DNA of 64,000 bases from Ursus arctos (GCF_023065955.2 NW_026622997.1:12944001-13008000), one strand, 5' to 3'; positions 11,920-23,640 are shown, counted from the stretch's first letter. The notes: generated by a model not told the origin, from the sequence alone. Translations and numbers: made by a program.

Positions 11920-12660
11920 GAGACTGGTGTTCTTAAACTCAGCATGGTGGTCAACTTTGCTCCAGTCAATGTTATAACTGAGGTAAAGTCTGCTGAAATG
12001 CACCATGAAGCTTTGAGTGAAGCTGTTCCTCGGGAGGATGGTGGGCTTCAATGTCAAGAACATACCCGTCAAAGATGTTTGTTGTGGCACTGTGGCTGGT
12101 GACAGCAAAAATGACCCACCAACAGAAGCAATTGGCTTCATAGCACAGGTGATTATCCTGAACCATCCAGCCAATTCAGCACTGGCTACACACTTGCACT
12201 GGTTTGTCACACAGCTCACGTTGTTGCATGTTTGCTGAGCTGAAGGAGAAGATTGACCACAGTTCTGGAAAAAAGCTGGAAGGTAGCCCCATGTTCCTGA
12301 AATCTGGTGATGCTGCCATCATTGATATGGTTCCTGGCAAGCCTATGTGTGTTGAGAGCTTCTCTGACTGCCCTCCTCTGGGCCGTTTTGCTGTTCCTAA
12401 CAGGAGACAGATGGTTTCTGTGGGTGTCATCAAAGCAGAGGACAAGAAGGCAGCTGGAGCTGGCAAGATCACCAAGTCTGCCCAGAAAACTCACAAGGCT
12501 CAGTGAATATTATCCCCAACACATGCCACCCCAGTCTTAATCAGCAGTGGGAGAATGGTATCAAAACTGTGTCAATTCGCCATTTAAGTTTAATAGTTTA
12601 AGACTGGTTAATAATAGCAATGCATTGTAAAGCCTTCAGAAGGAAAAGAGAATGTTTTGT

Positions 12661-12669
12661 TTTGTGTGT

Positions 12670-12704
<35 letters not shown>
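12661..12704. repeat. (TG)n microsatellite in the retrocopy 3' UTR
   Basis: About twenty TG units with one TATG interruption lie just before GGCAGTTTTAAGTTATT of the EEF1A1 3' UTR. The parental mRNA has only a short GCGTGTGG at this spot. Confidence 0.95.
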
Positions 12705-12705
<1 letters not shown>

Positions 12706-12727
12706 CAGTTTTAAGTTATTAATTTTT

Positions 12728-12910
12728 TAAAAGATTTTATTTCTGTATTTGTCAGAAAGAGAGAGCACAAGCAGGGGGAATGGTAAGCAGAGGGAGAAGC
12801 AGGCTTCCCGCTGAGCAAGAAGTCCCATGCGGGACTCAGTCCCAGGACCCTGGAATCATGACCTGAGCTGAAGGCAGAGGCTTAACCGACTGAGCCACCC
12901 AGGTGTCCCA
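12728..12910 (-). mobile_element. SINEC inserted in the EEF1A1 retrocopy 3' UTR
   Basis: Starts with AAAAGATTTTATTTCTG and ends with CTGAGCCACCCAGGTGTCCC on the plus strand, so the element reads on the minus strand. TTAAGTTATTAATTTTT at 12711-12727 and TTAAGTCATTAATTTTT at 12911-12927 form a 17-bp target-site duplication with one mismatch. Confidence 0.97.
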
Positions 12911-13040
12911 TTAAGTCATTAATTTTTAAAATCAATACTTTTTAATAGAAACAACATGACCAAAACTCTGTCACGGATTTTGAGACCCATTAAAACAAAA
13001 GTTTAATGAGAAAAAAATTTTAAATGTAAAAGATATAATC

Positions 13041-14319
13041 AAATTTTGTTCTGGATCACTGTTTTTTTTTTTTCCCCAATACCCAAGAAACTTTTTAACA
13101 CCTACTTTACAAAATAAGCAAGTAGTCATCTATTTTGGGGATGGAAAAAGAGGAGGTGGGAAATGCGATGTCTGGCCTACCATCTTGTTATTTAGGCATG
13201 GAAATGATTTGTTTAGTGATTTTGCCACAATAGTAAAACAGCTTTTGCATTGTGTTGGTTTCTCCATGTGTTTTGGAAGAGAATAGTGTGCTTAAAATCT
13301 TGTTTTAATTCTTCAGAATTAAGTGTATATTTGGGGAGGGTGGAAAAGAGGCATTATTGAAAGAAAAATGTTCCTAATACAACTTGAAAGACAACACAGA
13401 AAAAGAAGAAAATGAATCAATAATTTTATTTTAGAATTGAAAGGGATTTTAGAGCTCACCTTGTTTAACTTCCCTCTGTGTAGGTGAATGAAATGAGTTT
13501 AAGGATCTTGCTGATGGAAGATCATGCAAACTAAGATGACTTCTAGAATAGGGCTTGGCTCCCCATAAGTGTTGTTATGGGATTACAGTGCAGGTCTCAT
13601 AAATAACAGCATGTTGCCATTACTGCTTGTGAGGACAGGTTGTATGTACAAAGTGTACGTAATACCTGATACGGAAATCCTAGTGCCCTAAAGTAACTGT
13701 TCAACAATGATGCCTTTGCTCTCTTTAGACCCATGAAACGAACACACATTTCTAGCTCCATTTAATAAAAGGTCTCCTTGAGGGCACTAACTCCTGCTCT
13801 TCTGGAAAAGCTCACCCACCTCACATGGGTAAACAATTAGCTTCTTTACAAGTTTTGTTTACTCACAATCCATAAACAGAATAAATCCTGCTTTGTGTTA
13901 TTGCTGTTATCACAAAATTAGACAGAGTTCACTGGAATGAAGGGTGGTAGACTGTTGCTAACATAGGTGTCCATTCTGCACAGCTTCATAGAAAGGAAGA
14001 ACAGGTTGACCAAACGTGTTAGATTTATGGTTAATTGATTGTGATTATTTAATTGTGATTACTCCGAATACTTCTGCAGTGATGGAAACCTACTAGTCAT
14101 TATGGATGGTTTAAAAATAAAGCAACCCATTTCACCGTATATAGGTAAATGTTTCTGAGTTTTAAAAAAATTTTAAAAATTTTAAAAAATTAAAAAAAAT
14201 TTGCATTGGCTTCACCTATATTCACCCAAACTATATTCTTTCTACCTTTACTTCATTACCTTCCTCAGCATTCTGACCTTTAACTCCTCCAGAGACCTAA
14301 TTTCAAGGTAAATTATCTG
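13041..14319. other. No gene seen; a possible MIR-like fragment near 13430-13580
   Basis: Non-coding. Around 13440 the order 'TTTTAGAGCTCACCTTGTTT' then AACTTCCCTC recalls an old antisense MIR-type element, but it is too eroded to call firmly. Confidence 0.4.
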
Positions 14320-14334
14320 AAAATAATTGTTTTA

Positions 14335-14517
14335 AAGATTTATTATTTTCAGAGAGCGACAGTGAGCGGGAGGAACGGCAGAGGGAGAGAATCTTTCATA
14401 GAGATCTCCCACTGAGTGCGGAGCCCAACTTGGGGGGCTGGATCTCACAACCCATGAGAACATGACCTGAGCCGAAACCAAGTTTTGGACACTTACTCGA
14501 CTGAGTGTGCTCCTATA
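14335..14517 (-). mobile_element. SINEC (diverged)
   Basis: AAAGATTTATTATTTTCAGA, then a GAGCGG purine body and ATGACCTGAGCCGAAACC, ending in a mutated head (GACTGAGTGTGCTCCTA). GAAAATAATTGTTTT and GAAAATAAATTTT flank it as a probable target-site duplication. Confidence 0.85.
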
Positions 14518-14530
14518 CGAAAATAAATTT

Positions 14531-15247
14531 TGAAAGAAACCAGTCAGACCCAGATTTATGAAAAACAAAAATGGAATTTAGGTGGTTAGAATCCTGTTGG
14601 TGTTCTTCATTATCTTTTCTGTTTTTCAAACAAAATTTTCTTATTACTGTAGTTAAGGCTGGTTAGATTAGTAATTCTATTTTAAAAATATATTTATAAT
14701 TTAATTGTTGGATTTTATTCTTTGGGGCTTGCTTTCTTTCTTTTCTTTCCTTCATTCCTTTCTTCCTTTGTTTTTCTTTCTTCTTTTTTAGTCAAACACA
14801 ATAGGCGGGAAGAAGAAGTAGTAAGAGATGACCATTTATATTCCAGTTACTTTACTCTGGAGAATTCTCTCCTCCCTTTCTATGCCCTAACCAAAAACTG
14901 CAGAGGAAAGAAAATCTCCAACTGTATGTAAAATTTTGGGAATATTGCAACATATTGATGGATCCTATATAATTTTGAAGCATCAGTTCTTTATTAAGGC
15001 ACATTTATTAAAATTTTCCTAATATTAAGTCATACAAGAGCAGATCTGCTTTTAATGATATTACTTATATATACAATATATGCAAGGTATAGCCATAGCA
15101 AGTCATCACGTTGTACATCAGAAACACAACACAGACAACTCATTTCCATCTTCTCCAGGCCTCAGTCCCCTTATCTATACAGGGATGGAAGAGGGGGTGG
15201 AACGACTTCTCAGGTTAGTTCCTGTACAAACTTTTCATGGACCTATT
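14531..15247. other. No gene seen; pyrimidine-rich patch at about 14728-14790
   Basis: A CTTT/TTCC-rich patch inside otherwise unassigned AT-rich sequence. The 69-codon frame there is low-complexity. Confidence 0.5.
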
Positions 15248-15249
15248 TT

Positions 15250-15440
15250 TTTAAAGGTTTATTTATCCTTTTAGAGCTACAGCACATGGTGGGAGGGGCA
15301 GAGGGAGAGGGAGAGAATCTCAGGCAGACTCTGCGCTGAGCATGGAGCCCAATGCAGGGCTCCATCTTATGACCCTGAGATCATGATCTGAGCGGAAACC
15401 AAGAGTCGGATGCTCCACTGACCGAGCCAGCCTGGCTCCC
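15250..15440 (-). mobile_element. SINEC
   Basis: TTTAAAGGTTTATTTATCC tail, GCAGAGGGAGAGGGAGAGAA body, TGATCTGAGCGGAAACC, then CCGAGCCAGCCTGGCTCCCC head complement. TGGACCTAT and TGAACCTAT on the two sides suggest the target site. Confidence 0.9.
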
Positions 15441-15980
15441 CTTGTGAACCTATCCTCAACACATGAACTTTCCAGCAAACCTGACAGCGGAGAACACCGT
15501 TACCAGAAGACTCACAAGGGAAATACTTTTCCTGTGGTTTAGAATTTAAATCTAAAAATGTTGATGAAGTACATGCAGAGAGCTTTAGCGTAACTTAGAA
15601 GATTATGGCTGGATCTGCCATTTCCTGTGTTGAACACTTACACAGGCAATCCGTTGTGTGTTATTTATTTCGTGAAATGCCTTAATCCTTAAAGAGCAGA
15701 ACAGAATCAGAATATCCTTCTAATATTACTCTTCACAATTTAAAAACTGTGATTATGACTGGCCTTGTTCTTGGCTTTTAAGATGAAAGAGCCTTATTTT
15801 TCAAATGCCCTCACTTTGCTGTATTCTTGCATTTTGGGGTGTTTCTGTGGCCCTCCTCCAACTTCATCATGGCCCTCTTTTACAGTTATGTAAGAAATTG
15901 CTAGGTTAATTTCCAGGCCTCGAGAAATGACGATTCTGTACATTTTGAGTTTTATTACAGTAAAATTTTTGCTGGTCCTA
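15441..15980. other. No gene seen
   Basis: No repeat or supported frame. A 96-codon minus-strand frame (15794-16084) runs into the adjoining ATGT microsatellite. Confidence 0.5.
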
Positions 15981-15981
15981 T

Positions 15982-16027
15982 TTTTATTTATGTATGTATG
16001 TATGTATATATGTATGTATGTATGTAG
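15982..16027. repeat. (TATG)n microsatellite
   Basis: About eleven ATGT-type units with one TATATA interruption. Confidence 0.95.
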
Positions 16028-16199
16028 TACATTGGGGTGCTGGAGAATGTAGAGGAAAAGCATCACACAGAAATACATACCCAAACTAGAGTGGCAGGAC
16101 TTAAAAACACACAGAATTCAATCCCTTCATAGTTCTATTGTTCTACAGCCGATAAAACTTTTCGTTTTCCCTTATTTCTGATCAGCTCTCTTAGAGCTT

Positions 16200-16480
16200 C
16201 CCTGACACCACGCCTTCCTTGCCAACTCTCCCGAGACCGATCTGCCTCGACTTTTCTATCTCCATGCCAAATACAGTCTCTAGCCTCTATTTATTTTCTT
16301 ATCAGTGAAAATTTGAATCAGACGTTGTCACAGCTGTTTGGGTGCTTATTTTTCTGAGCGCCTCTAAAACCCATGAAAGCAGAATTTCTTTCTTTTTTTC
16401 TGCTTTCTTCTTTGTACCCCTAATCCTAGCAAAGTACCTGGCATGCAGCAGGAACTCAGGGCTGAACTAGTAAATACTTG
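16200..16480 (+). mobile_element. L2-like LINE 3' end
   Basis: Contains CCTAATCCTAGCAAAGTACC and TGGCATGCAGCAGGAACTCA in the order of the L2 3' terminus (last-used pattern: 'cctagcacagtgcctggcac', 'gtaggtgctca'). Upstream pyrimidine-rich text is compatible. Diverged. Confidence 0.5.
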
Positions 16481-16843
16481 CATCAAGAAACACTGTGTGC
16501 CCTGAACACCATCCGCCAATGACTTCCTCACTGTAAGGATTGCTGGAAAGCTCGTGTGCTACGAATAGGTTCAGAAAAAGTTTGTGCAGGAAGGAACCTG
16601 AGGAATCATTCCATATTCTTATGGCCATTTACAGATGAGGAATGATGCCTGGAAAAGATGAAAATGAGTTGTCTCTTTTGTGTTCCTGATTTGTACATTT
16701 TAAAATAGAAAAAAAACAACAACAGTGATATTAACATATAACAAGGAATATTCACAAAAGAGCCAGATGGTATTTCTCCTATTTTCCCTAGCTTCACGAG
16801 GCATGATTGACAAATAAAACCTGTATATATATGTATCTATATT

Positions 16844-16847
<4 letters not shown>

Positions 16848-16881
<34 letters not shown>

Positions 16882-16984
16882 TTATCATCTACCTACCTAT
16901 TATCTACCTATACCTATCTACCTATACCTATCTACCCATACCTATAACTATACTGGTAGAAAAATAGATAGATAGGTAGGTAGA
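16848..16984. repeat. (TATC)n/(TACC)n ... (GATA)n microsatellite
   Basis: A TATC run, then TACC/TATC mixed units, then a short GATA/GGTA run in the complementary sense. The two halves could pair into a hairpin. Confidence 0.9.
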
Positions 16985-17095
16985 GTACAATGTAATGATT
17001 TGATATAACTATTCATTGTGAAATGATGACCACAATCAAGCTCATTAACACATTCATTGTCTCATATCATTGAGCAACAAACATATAGCTACTTG
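16985..17095 (+). mobile_element. L1M 3' UTR fragment
   Basis: GTACAATGTAATGATTTGAT, then CATTGTGAAATGATGACCAC and AATCAAGCTCATTAACAC is the familiar 3' UTR text of L1MA/L1MB-type elements in sense orientation. Confidence 0.75.
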
Positions 17096-19121
17096 GGAAT
17101 CAGAACATATTACCTTTTAATCATTTTGTTGTTATATCTATTGGCTTATCTCTGAGTGCTTAGGGTTGGGTTGGCTCACAGATGGGATTTAGGGTATTGT
17201 AGCCAGGGGCTGTAGTGACAGAGACTGAGAGGGTTGCCTAGAGACCCTTGAGTAACAGGGCCAGTGGGAGCAGAGGTCTTTGCCTTCATGGCCATCCCAA
17301 ACGGGGTGGATCTGATGGGAGATCTAACCTGGAGAAAGCAAAAAGTTGGATCCTTGCAGGCTTGAGGTGTGGGGGACAGTTTCTCCTTTTCTGATATTAG
17401 GATATTAGGATATTAAATTAGGATTGAAACAATGGAATACCAGAATATGCAAGAAATCCAGCCAGGAACTGGCCCGATAGGTTATGTATTCTGTCCACGG
17501 GAGTCTTTGTGCTGCCCTTCAGAAGTAACAGACCTGTGCTTGACCTATCAGCCTATGAGTCTAGACTAGGAAGAATCATCACCAAATTTTGCTAGTTTGA
17601 GTATTAGGAGTCTGGTGGTTTGGACCTTGAGAGCTTCATGAAGCTGAAGCCTCCTGAAAATCCAGAGTCCACACACCCACATTTATATGAATATATACAT
17701 ATGCAAAAATATGTCCCCTGCTGGTTTGTGAATATGCTTTCTAGTCTTGTTGTTGGGACTAGAGATAGAAATATTAAAATGAAGATAAACGGAACTAAAA
17801 TTTCCAAATTCTCTGGGAATAAGTTAATTTGAAATATGTTGAAAACAGATATTCAAATAAGATTCTAGAATATCTTCCCTAGAACTAAAAACAAAACAAA
17901 ACCACACCCAAATCTGATCCTGAAAAAACTCTTTTGAAGCAGGTGTTTTTGTCAAATAATAAATCCATAACCAAGTATTTAAATGTATGAAGATTCAGAA
18001 AACATACGTAAACTCCAAGATGTTTTTTAAAATTTGATTTGGTTCTCTCACCACTCATTTTTTGTTTTTGGCTATCATTTTATTCAGCAAACATATTCCA
18101 GAGTAACATAAAATATGTCCAGTTAGTTCATGAGTTTCTTGAAACAGTTGGTGTCTAAATAACTTTATTCTTGGCAGAAGTAACTTCCTGTTTTAAAAGA
18201 AAATAACTTAAAAGGTCTTATAAAGAAGGCTCATAAGTCTTCTTGGAAATCAAGTGCTTCTTACAAAACATTTTGATGTGTTTAGTACAGAGGAATTAGG
18301 AACATATGGGTTACATTTTCCTGAAAATGCACATGGTTTTTAAAAATTAAAGGGTAATGTTCTTGGCAAAATAGGTTTTGCCAAACCCAAACTGCTTAAA
18401 AAATTGTTCAAGATGTTCAGCAAGGCCAAAGGGCCCCAGGCTTCCACAGTCCTAATAATAGAATCAATCAGGAAAACCAGAATGAAGTCACTAAACTCAT
18501 TTTAACAATCTCTTGAAAAAAACCAACAAAAATAAATCTCAATGTAGTAACAATCACAAGCAATTAGAATATAATAACTTTTATGCTCATACTGAATAAA
18601 ACCCCAAGCTGGTAGTTAAAATCGTGCTAGGAATTCTGGAAAGTTGGCAGTGTACTTTGCTTGACTGAAATAATTGATTACATCTATAAAAATGGCGAAG
18701 AGACTAGAAGGGATTGCACAGATAAAGCAGTTACCAGAAACAATTTAAGAATTTTACTGTGGTTGCTTAAGGAATAGAGGTTTATGTGATTGTTTAAAAC
18801 CCACACATTCTTTAGCAAAAAGACGTATGCAGAGGCAAAGACCACAAAAATTTCATTAACCTGGTATTGAGCACTACTTGTCTTCTCTGGAAAAGAGTCT
18901 ATTAAAGTGCTCAGTGATGTTCCCAGGGATGATAGGATGAAACAGTCCAGGACATCAGACCTGAGGCTGTCTATGGATATGGCCAGAATCAATCTGGTGT
19001 AATGTCAACTGTCACAAACAAATGTAAGAGGAATCCAAGTCTCTGCTCGTCAATAGTTGCTTCTCAAAAGTACTTATTTTAAAATGATATTTTGGTCTTG
19101 CACATAGTAGGGATCTGTTAG
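17096..19121. other. No gene seen
   Basis: About 2 kb without a named repeat. The longest frame is 102 codons at 18684-18992 on the minus strand, with no recognisable domain. A small triple GATATTAG repeat sits at about 17392-17416. Confidence 0.5.
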
Positions 19122-19136
19122 AAATGTGTTGATTGG

Positions 19137-19334
19137 GGGTCCCCTGGGTGGCTCAGTCGTTAAAGTGTCTGCTTTCGGCTAGGGGCGTGATCCCAGGGTC
19201 CTGGGATCGAGCCCCACATCGGGCTCCTCTGCTGGGAGCCTGCTTCTTCCTCTCTCAGTCCCCCTGCTTGTGTTCCCTCTCTCACTGGCTGTCTCTCTCT
19301 CTCTGTCCAATAAATAAATAAAAAATCTTTTAAA
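19137..19334 (+). mobile_element. SINEC
   Basis: Head GTCCCCTGGGTGGCTCAGTC, body with GGGCTCCTCTGCTGGGAGCC and a CTCTCTCTCTC run, then a (TAAA)n tail. AAATGTGTTGATTGG at 19122-19136 and 19335-19349 is a perfect 15-bp target-site duplication. Confidence 0.97.
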
Positions 19335-19349
19335 AAATGTGTTGATTGG

Positions 19350-20429
19350 ATTTAGTTTCTTTGCATGAAAATATTTTCATATTCTTTTTCAAGTTCTTCA
19401 TTTTCTGTGCATGACCTGCCTCTGGGCATTATGAATAAACCCTTAGGGTTTTTTTTTTTTTTTTTTTTTTCTGCTGGTTGACTCCTTGGTGTTTTAAGAA
19501 AAAAAAAATACCTCAAGGCCTTAAAAAAATAATTAAAAAAAAATCTTATTTTTCTCCGACTCAGATTTTATATAAGCACCTCCAGCTAAAGATAGAAACA
19601 TTATGTTTACCAGTTGGGCCAGTTGAGCCAATAGTGAAAAGGTTCTGGAATCCTTCCAATTTCCTGTTCTCTCCTCAAGATGCATGGCATTGTCTCCTGC
19701 TGAGAAGAATTCTAATTACTAGACAACTTGGGAATAGGGCAGGCCGGAGCAGCAGACTTTTGCATGGGACATAGAGTTTGTAGAGAGGCAAAGTGTGCAG
19801 AGAAATAACATCAGTGCCATTTCTTTTTGTTCTACCAGTTTTCTAGGAAACAGTATGTTTTGAAAGGGGACAGGCGTGAGGCATTGTAAGTCAGAGAGGA
19901 GGATTTGGGAGGGTGTCCAGGTTGAGCCATAGGGGTTGTGGTTGTGAGAATTATTGTGTGTATGCAGGGTGGAGGGTGTTACATGGACTTTGATTTATAT
20001 CTAAGTAGATGAGGAATTGTGTGAGTGTGTGTGTGAATGGGGGGTTTGGATTTATCAGAATTACTGGGTGATGGTGGGGAAGAAAGAGCTTATCTCAAAG
20101 GGCACTAAAAAGATGTATTTCAAGGCTATGGATTCATTACTAAAAAGTGATTTAAGAGGAGTGATCTAGTTCCGTTGATTAAAGATTTCTAAGGGGAATT
20201 AACCTTCAGATGTCAAAGAAAAAATATTTTAATTAGAATATTTCCAGAAGTCCCTTTAAGTGATATTGACACAAACTTTCTATTCACTATCCTGTCCTTC
20301 CTTCCCTACTGCATAGGACTCTACCCTACTTTATTTTATTCAGTTTAAATCTTGGTCATAACTCTCTAACATGATTTCATTCTTACCAATGTGTCTCCAT
20401 CCACTGTTTGCAAAAACATTTCTCTGTGA
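19350..20429. other. No gene seen; poly-T run at about 19449-19470
   Basis: Contains a 22-base T run and unassigned sequence. A 98-codon frame at 19478-19774 starts in A-rich low-complexity text and shows no domain. Confidence 0.5.
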
Positions 20430-20682
20430 AGTTTCCTTGGCAATTCCAGCCCACTGGTTCCTCCCTCAATTGTCTAAACTCATAATACTTTTATCATTTC
20501 TATGCTTTATTCGATGTATGCCAATATACTACATTAATGGTTTAATTTGTCTCCTTGTCCGCAATTAGATTATAAATCACTTGAGGGAAGAGACTGTGTG
20601 CTGTATATTTCTCTCTATTTCTTGCAGTGCATAGCACCTTCTGCATAAGAAGTACTCAATGAATATTTGTTGAGTGAATTAA
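20430..20682 (+). mobile_element. L2 LINE 3' end
   Basis: Order: TTTGTCTCCTTGTCCGCAAT, TAGATTATAAATCACTTGAG, GAAGAGACTGTGTG, TTGCAGTGCATAGCACCTTC, then AAGTACTCAATGAATATTTG TTGAGTGAAT. This matches the L2 3' terminal pattern closely for so old a family. Confidence 0.8.
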
Positions 20683-21509
20683 TCAAAATCAAATTCATGC
20701 ATAAAAATGTGCACATATAACCCTTGTGTAGAGGGGCAAAAAATAACAGAAGGCTTTAAAACTCATGAAAACGTTTTTCTTCTGTTGCTCTAGCAATATT
20801 TTGTTGAAAGTCTTCGTACTGACTATAGTCATATTGTTTCTTGATTTCTTAGGGAAGTTATGTTTTTCTGTTGAGTATGAGTCCCAATCAACAGCTCAGG
20901 TGCATGAGATACACAATATCCTTTTTATTCTACAAATGAATTTGATTTCATTTTGAGGGCCAGTTTCAACAGGGCAACAGACTGAATTACAGTTTATTGG
21001 GGTTTCCCTACACTCAGTTTTCCCTGAAGTTGGATCTGACTCTGGATATCTTAAACAGTTCTATGACTGTGAGTGGTATGGGCCCTTGGCCATTAATTTA
21101 GAGGGGTCATGACTGAGATATCTTTTTCTGTCTACCCTATCTCATTGGGTCTTGGGCTCTGTCTTCTAAGGCTGGGTCACAGAAATCTTCATGCTGGGTC
21201 ACAGAAATCTCTAAGAGGCTGATCTGATCTCATCACTCTAGATTTGTTAGGGTTTCCATCTCTGGGGAGACCACATTTTCAGGGTCCTTCCTAAGGACAA
21301 GGATCCTGGGATTCTCTTTGGAATCCACCAAAACATCTTCTTTCACAATTCCCCTTAGAACACACAATTCCCCTTGTCTCTAGCAAAATATAATCCAATT
21401 TTGTTATTTGAGAATATGGGATCAGAGTGGAATCTTTTCTCCTCAGATCTTTTGCTGTAATTTATATCATTTTGTCTTGGATTTCTTAACATTTGTCTGA
21501 GGACTTTTT
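20683..21509. other. No gene seen; short tandem duplication at about 21172-21213
   Basis: A GCTGGGTCACAGAAATCT unit occurs twice in tandem. No other structure is supported. Confidence 0.5.
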
Positions 21510-21512
21510 TCC

Positions 21513-21513
21513 T

Positions 21514-21552
<39 letters not shown>

Positions 21553-21745
21553 TAGAGACAGAGAGAGTGTGAGCAGGGGAAGGCAGGGAGAGGCAGAGGC
21601 AGAGGGAGAGAGAGAATCTTCAAGCAGACTCCCTGCTGAGTGTGGAACCTGACAATGGGGTTGATCTCACCATTATGGAGATCATGACCTGAGCCGAAAT
21701 CAAGAGTCCAATGTTTTACTGACTGAGCCACCCAGGCAACCTCCC
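21513..21745 (-). mobile_element. SINEC with expanded (TTTA)n tail
   Basis: A long (TTTA)n run, GAGAGTGTGAGCAGG body, ATCATGACCTGAGCCGAAAT core, and TGACTGAGCCACCCAGGCAA head complement. The target-site copies are unclear. Confidence 0.93.
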
Positions 21746-21746
21746 C

Positions 21747-23408
21747 CCTTTTTAAAAAATAGATCAGAGGCAGGAAATTGTGTGAGGCGCATATACTTAA
21801 TGGCCTAAATTCTTGAATAGGAGTAGGAATAAGGGTGGGTTAAGGCTAGCAAACTATTACAAGAAAAAAGTTGATTAACATCTCAATGGTGTGTTTTCCT
21901 CATTACCTTTAAGAAAGGGAAATGAGGGGTTTACTCAAACTGTTTCCACCTATGCAAAATCATGGATCTGGAATAAATGGTGTCTCTTAGGGTACTTAAA
22001 GGAAGGAACTGTTGACTTGAGAGAGAAGTCTATACTGAAGGTATTGCCATGACCGAGGTAGCAGAGTAGAGTTGGGTGATTTGGTGAGTGAGGGCAAATT
22101 AAGTGTGCCTAATGAGACCATGGCTGCTAAGAAAATCAAGGTCATGTAAGATGCGACCCTGACTTCATTGGCCTCTTAAGGAATGGTAAGGATACTTCTA
22201 CAGTCAGTATATTTATGAAAGTTTTAGTAAATAAAACAGAAGTCCAATCAGGAGAAAGAAAGTTGTCATGTAAGAATATTGAGACTGTAACTGAGACCTT
22301 AGATCTAGCAACTCATGACCATATTCCACCTGATCCTGGTGAGAAAGGTTTGGTTATTCATTAGAAATTGTATCTATGTTGTACGTAGCTTAACTGGTTT
22401 CACGGTGGTGTATGTGTAACATATAAGATCCATACATTTGCTAGGTCTTACTGATTAAGTCGGATAGATTTGTTCACGTGCTGAAAAGGAGTTTATGAGC
22501 AATGTCTGTATGTACTATAAAGTTGTGGTGTTGGAGAGGAAACCATGACAGGCAACATTTTTGTGGCCTTTGTGGAACTGACATCTTAGAACTAGTCTCT
22601 ATGACATTCTTTTGACTTTGCTATATTAATTTCTTCCTTTTCAAGCCTCACAGGAAGATTTTAGTAGAGGTGTCTGGACCCAGGTTTGGCCACTTGTTCA
22701 TGATATTGGTGATTAGGCAGGGAATACCCTGGACCAATGCCCGAAGAGGAGATGCTTCTAATTGGGTGCCTCTGGTATCCAGTGCAGAGGTATGAACCAA
22801 CTCAAAATACCCAAGTCTGACATTTACCAGTTGCCTGATTAGAGCCTCTTTTTCCTATTTGAGAGAGAAGGGATGAATCTCTTTGACCTATTTTATAAGA
22901 TTGTTGGGGGGTTGAGATCATTTCTGAACTAGAAAGAGCTATATAAATATAAGATACAGTTACATTTTAGTATAATTAGATAACATCCTCTAATAAGCAA
23001 TAATTACTGGCTAAAAGTATTTAAAGCAAAGTGACAGCTTCTTCTTTTTAAATTCACTTTTGCTTTTTATGGCTTCTGATAGAATTAACCTCAGGATTCT
23101 CTCAAACTTATGTGCTCAGAAACATTCAAAATACAAAAACGTGGTAGAATGTGGGAGTCATGTCTGTCAAGTTTATGTGTGGTGTACCAATTTCTCCACT
23201 CAAACTACTACACATAGTAATAGTAAATCACAATATGATATTAGATCCCCGAACAGTGACTCTGTCAAATGTATTTCTGTAAATGGTGATGGGGAGGACA
23301 GAAGGAAAACAAAGACGCCCTGAATATTAAAAAATTTCCAATTACTAGGCATTTGAGATGGTGTAGACAAAACGTCTAGACCATGACTAGTTGCATGACT
23401 AGAATTAA
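21747..23408. other. No gene seen
   Basis: About 1.7 kb without a named repeat. An 87-codon frame at 23060-23323 has no domain I recognise. Confidence 0.5.
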
Positions 23409-23423
23409 AGTAATTATTTTTCT

Positions 23424-23625
23424 GGGGTGCTTGAGTGGCTCAGTCGGTTAAACGGCCGACTCTTGATTTCAGCTCAGGTCATGATCTAAGGGTCATGGGA
23501 ACATGCCCCATGTCAGGCTCACACTCAACAGGGAGTCTGCTTGAGGATGCTCTCTCTCCCTTTGCCTCTCCCCCCACTGGTGTGCTCTCCCCCCCACCAA
23601 ATAAATAAATAAATATTTTTTAAAA
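23424..23625 (+). mobile_element. SINEC
   Basis: GGGGTGCTTGAGTGGCTCAG head, CTCTTGATTTCAGCTCAGGT body, (AAAT)n tail. AGTAATTATTTTTCT and AGTGACTATTTTTCT flank it as a two-mismatch target-site duplication. Confidence 0.96.
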
Positions 23626-23640
23626 AGTGACTATTTTTCT

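Larger units (their letters stand above)
10846..13017 (+). pseudogene. EEF1A1: EEF1A1 processed pseudogene (retrocopy)
   Basis: This is an intronless copy of the mRNA for elongation factor 1-alpha 1, the GTPase that brings aminoacyl-tRNA to the ribosome. The parental 5' UTR is present from its 5'TOP-like start (CCTTTTCACAATGGGTTTGC) at 10846. The start codon is at 10913, the reading region ends in TGA at 12504-12506, and the 3' UTR runs to the ATTAAA signal and an A run at 13011-13017. Recognisable blocks are DLGKSTT (P-loop remnant), [12 protein letters not shown] (G3), [14 protein letters not shown] (NKMD G4 degraded to HKMD) and the C-terminal AELKEKID...[15 protein letters not shown]. It is broken by an early 1-bp deletion that brings TAG into frame after GCV, further frameshifts near 11090 and 11330, a stop near 11530, and two SINEs (11726-11919 and 12728-12910). 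AAAAAGATAATCAG on the left and AAAAGATATAATCA on the right look like an eroded target-site duplication at an L1-type TTTT/AAAA site. It is not expected to make protein. Confidence 0.97.

Noticed and set aside
10913..12506. Functional elongation factor gene
   Set aside because: Intronless, with frameshifts, an in-frame stop soon after the start, a degraded G4 motif and a SINE inside the coding region. A processed pseudogene explains all of it.
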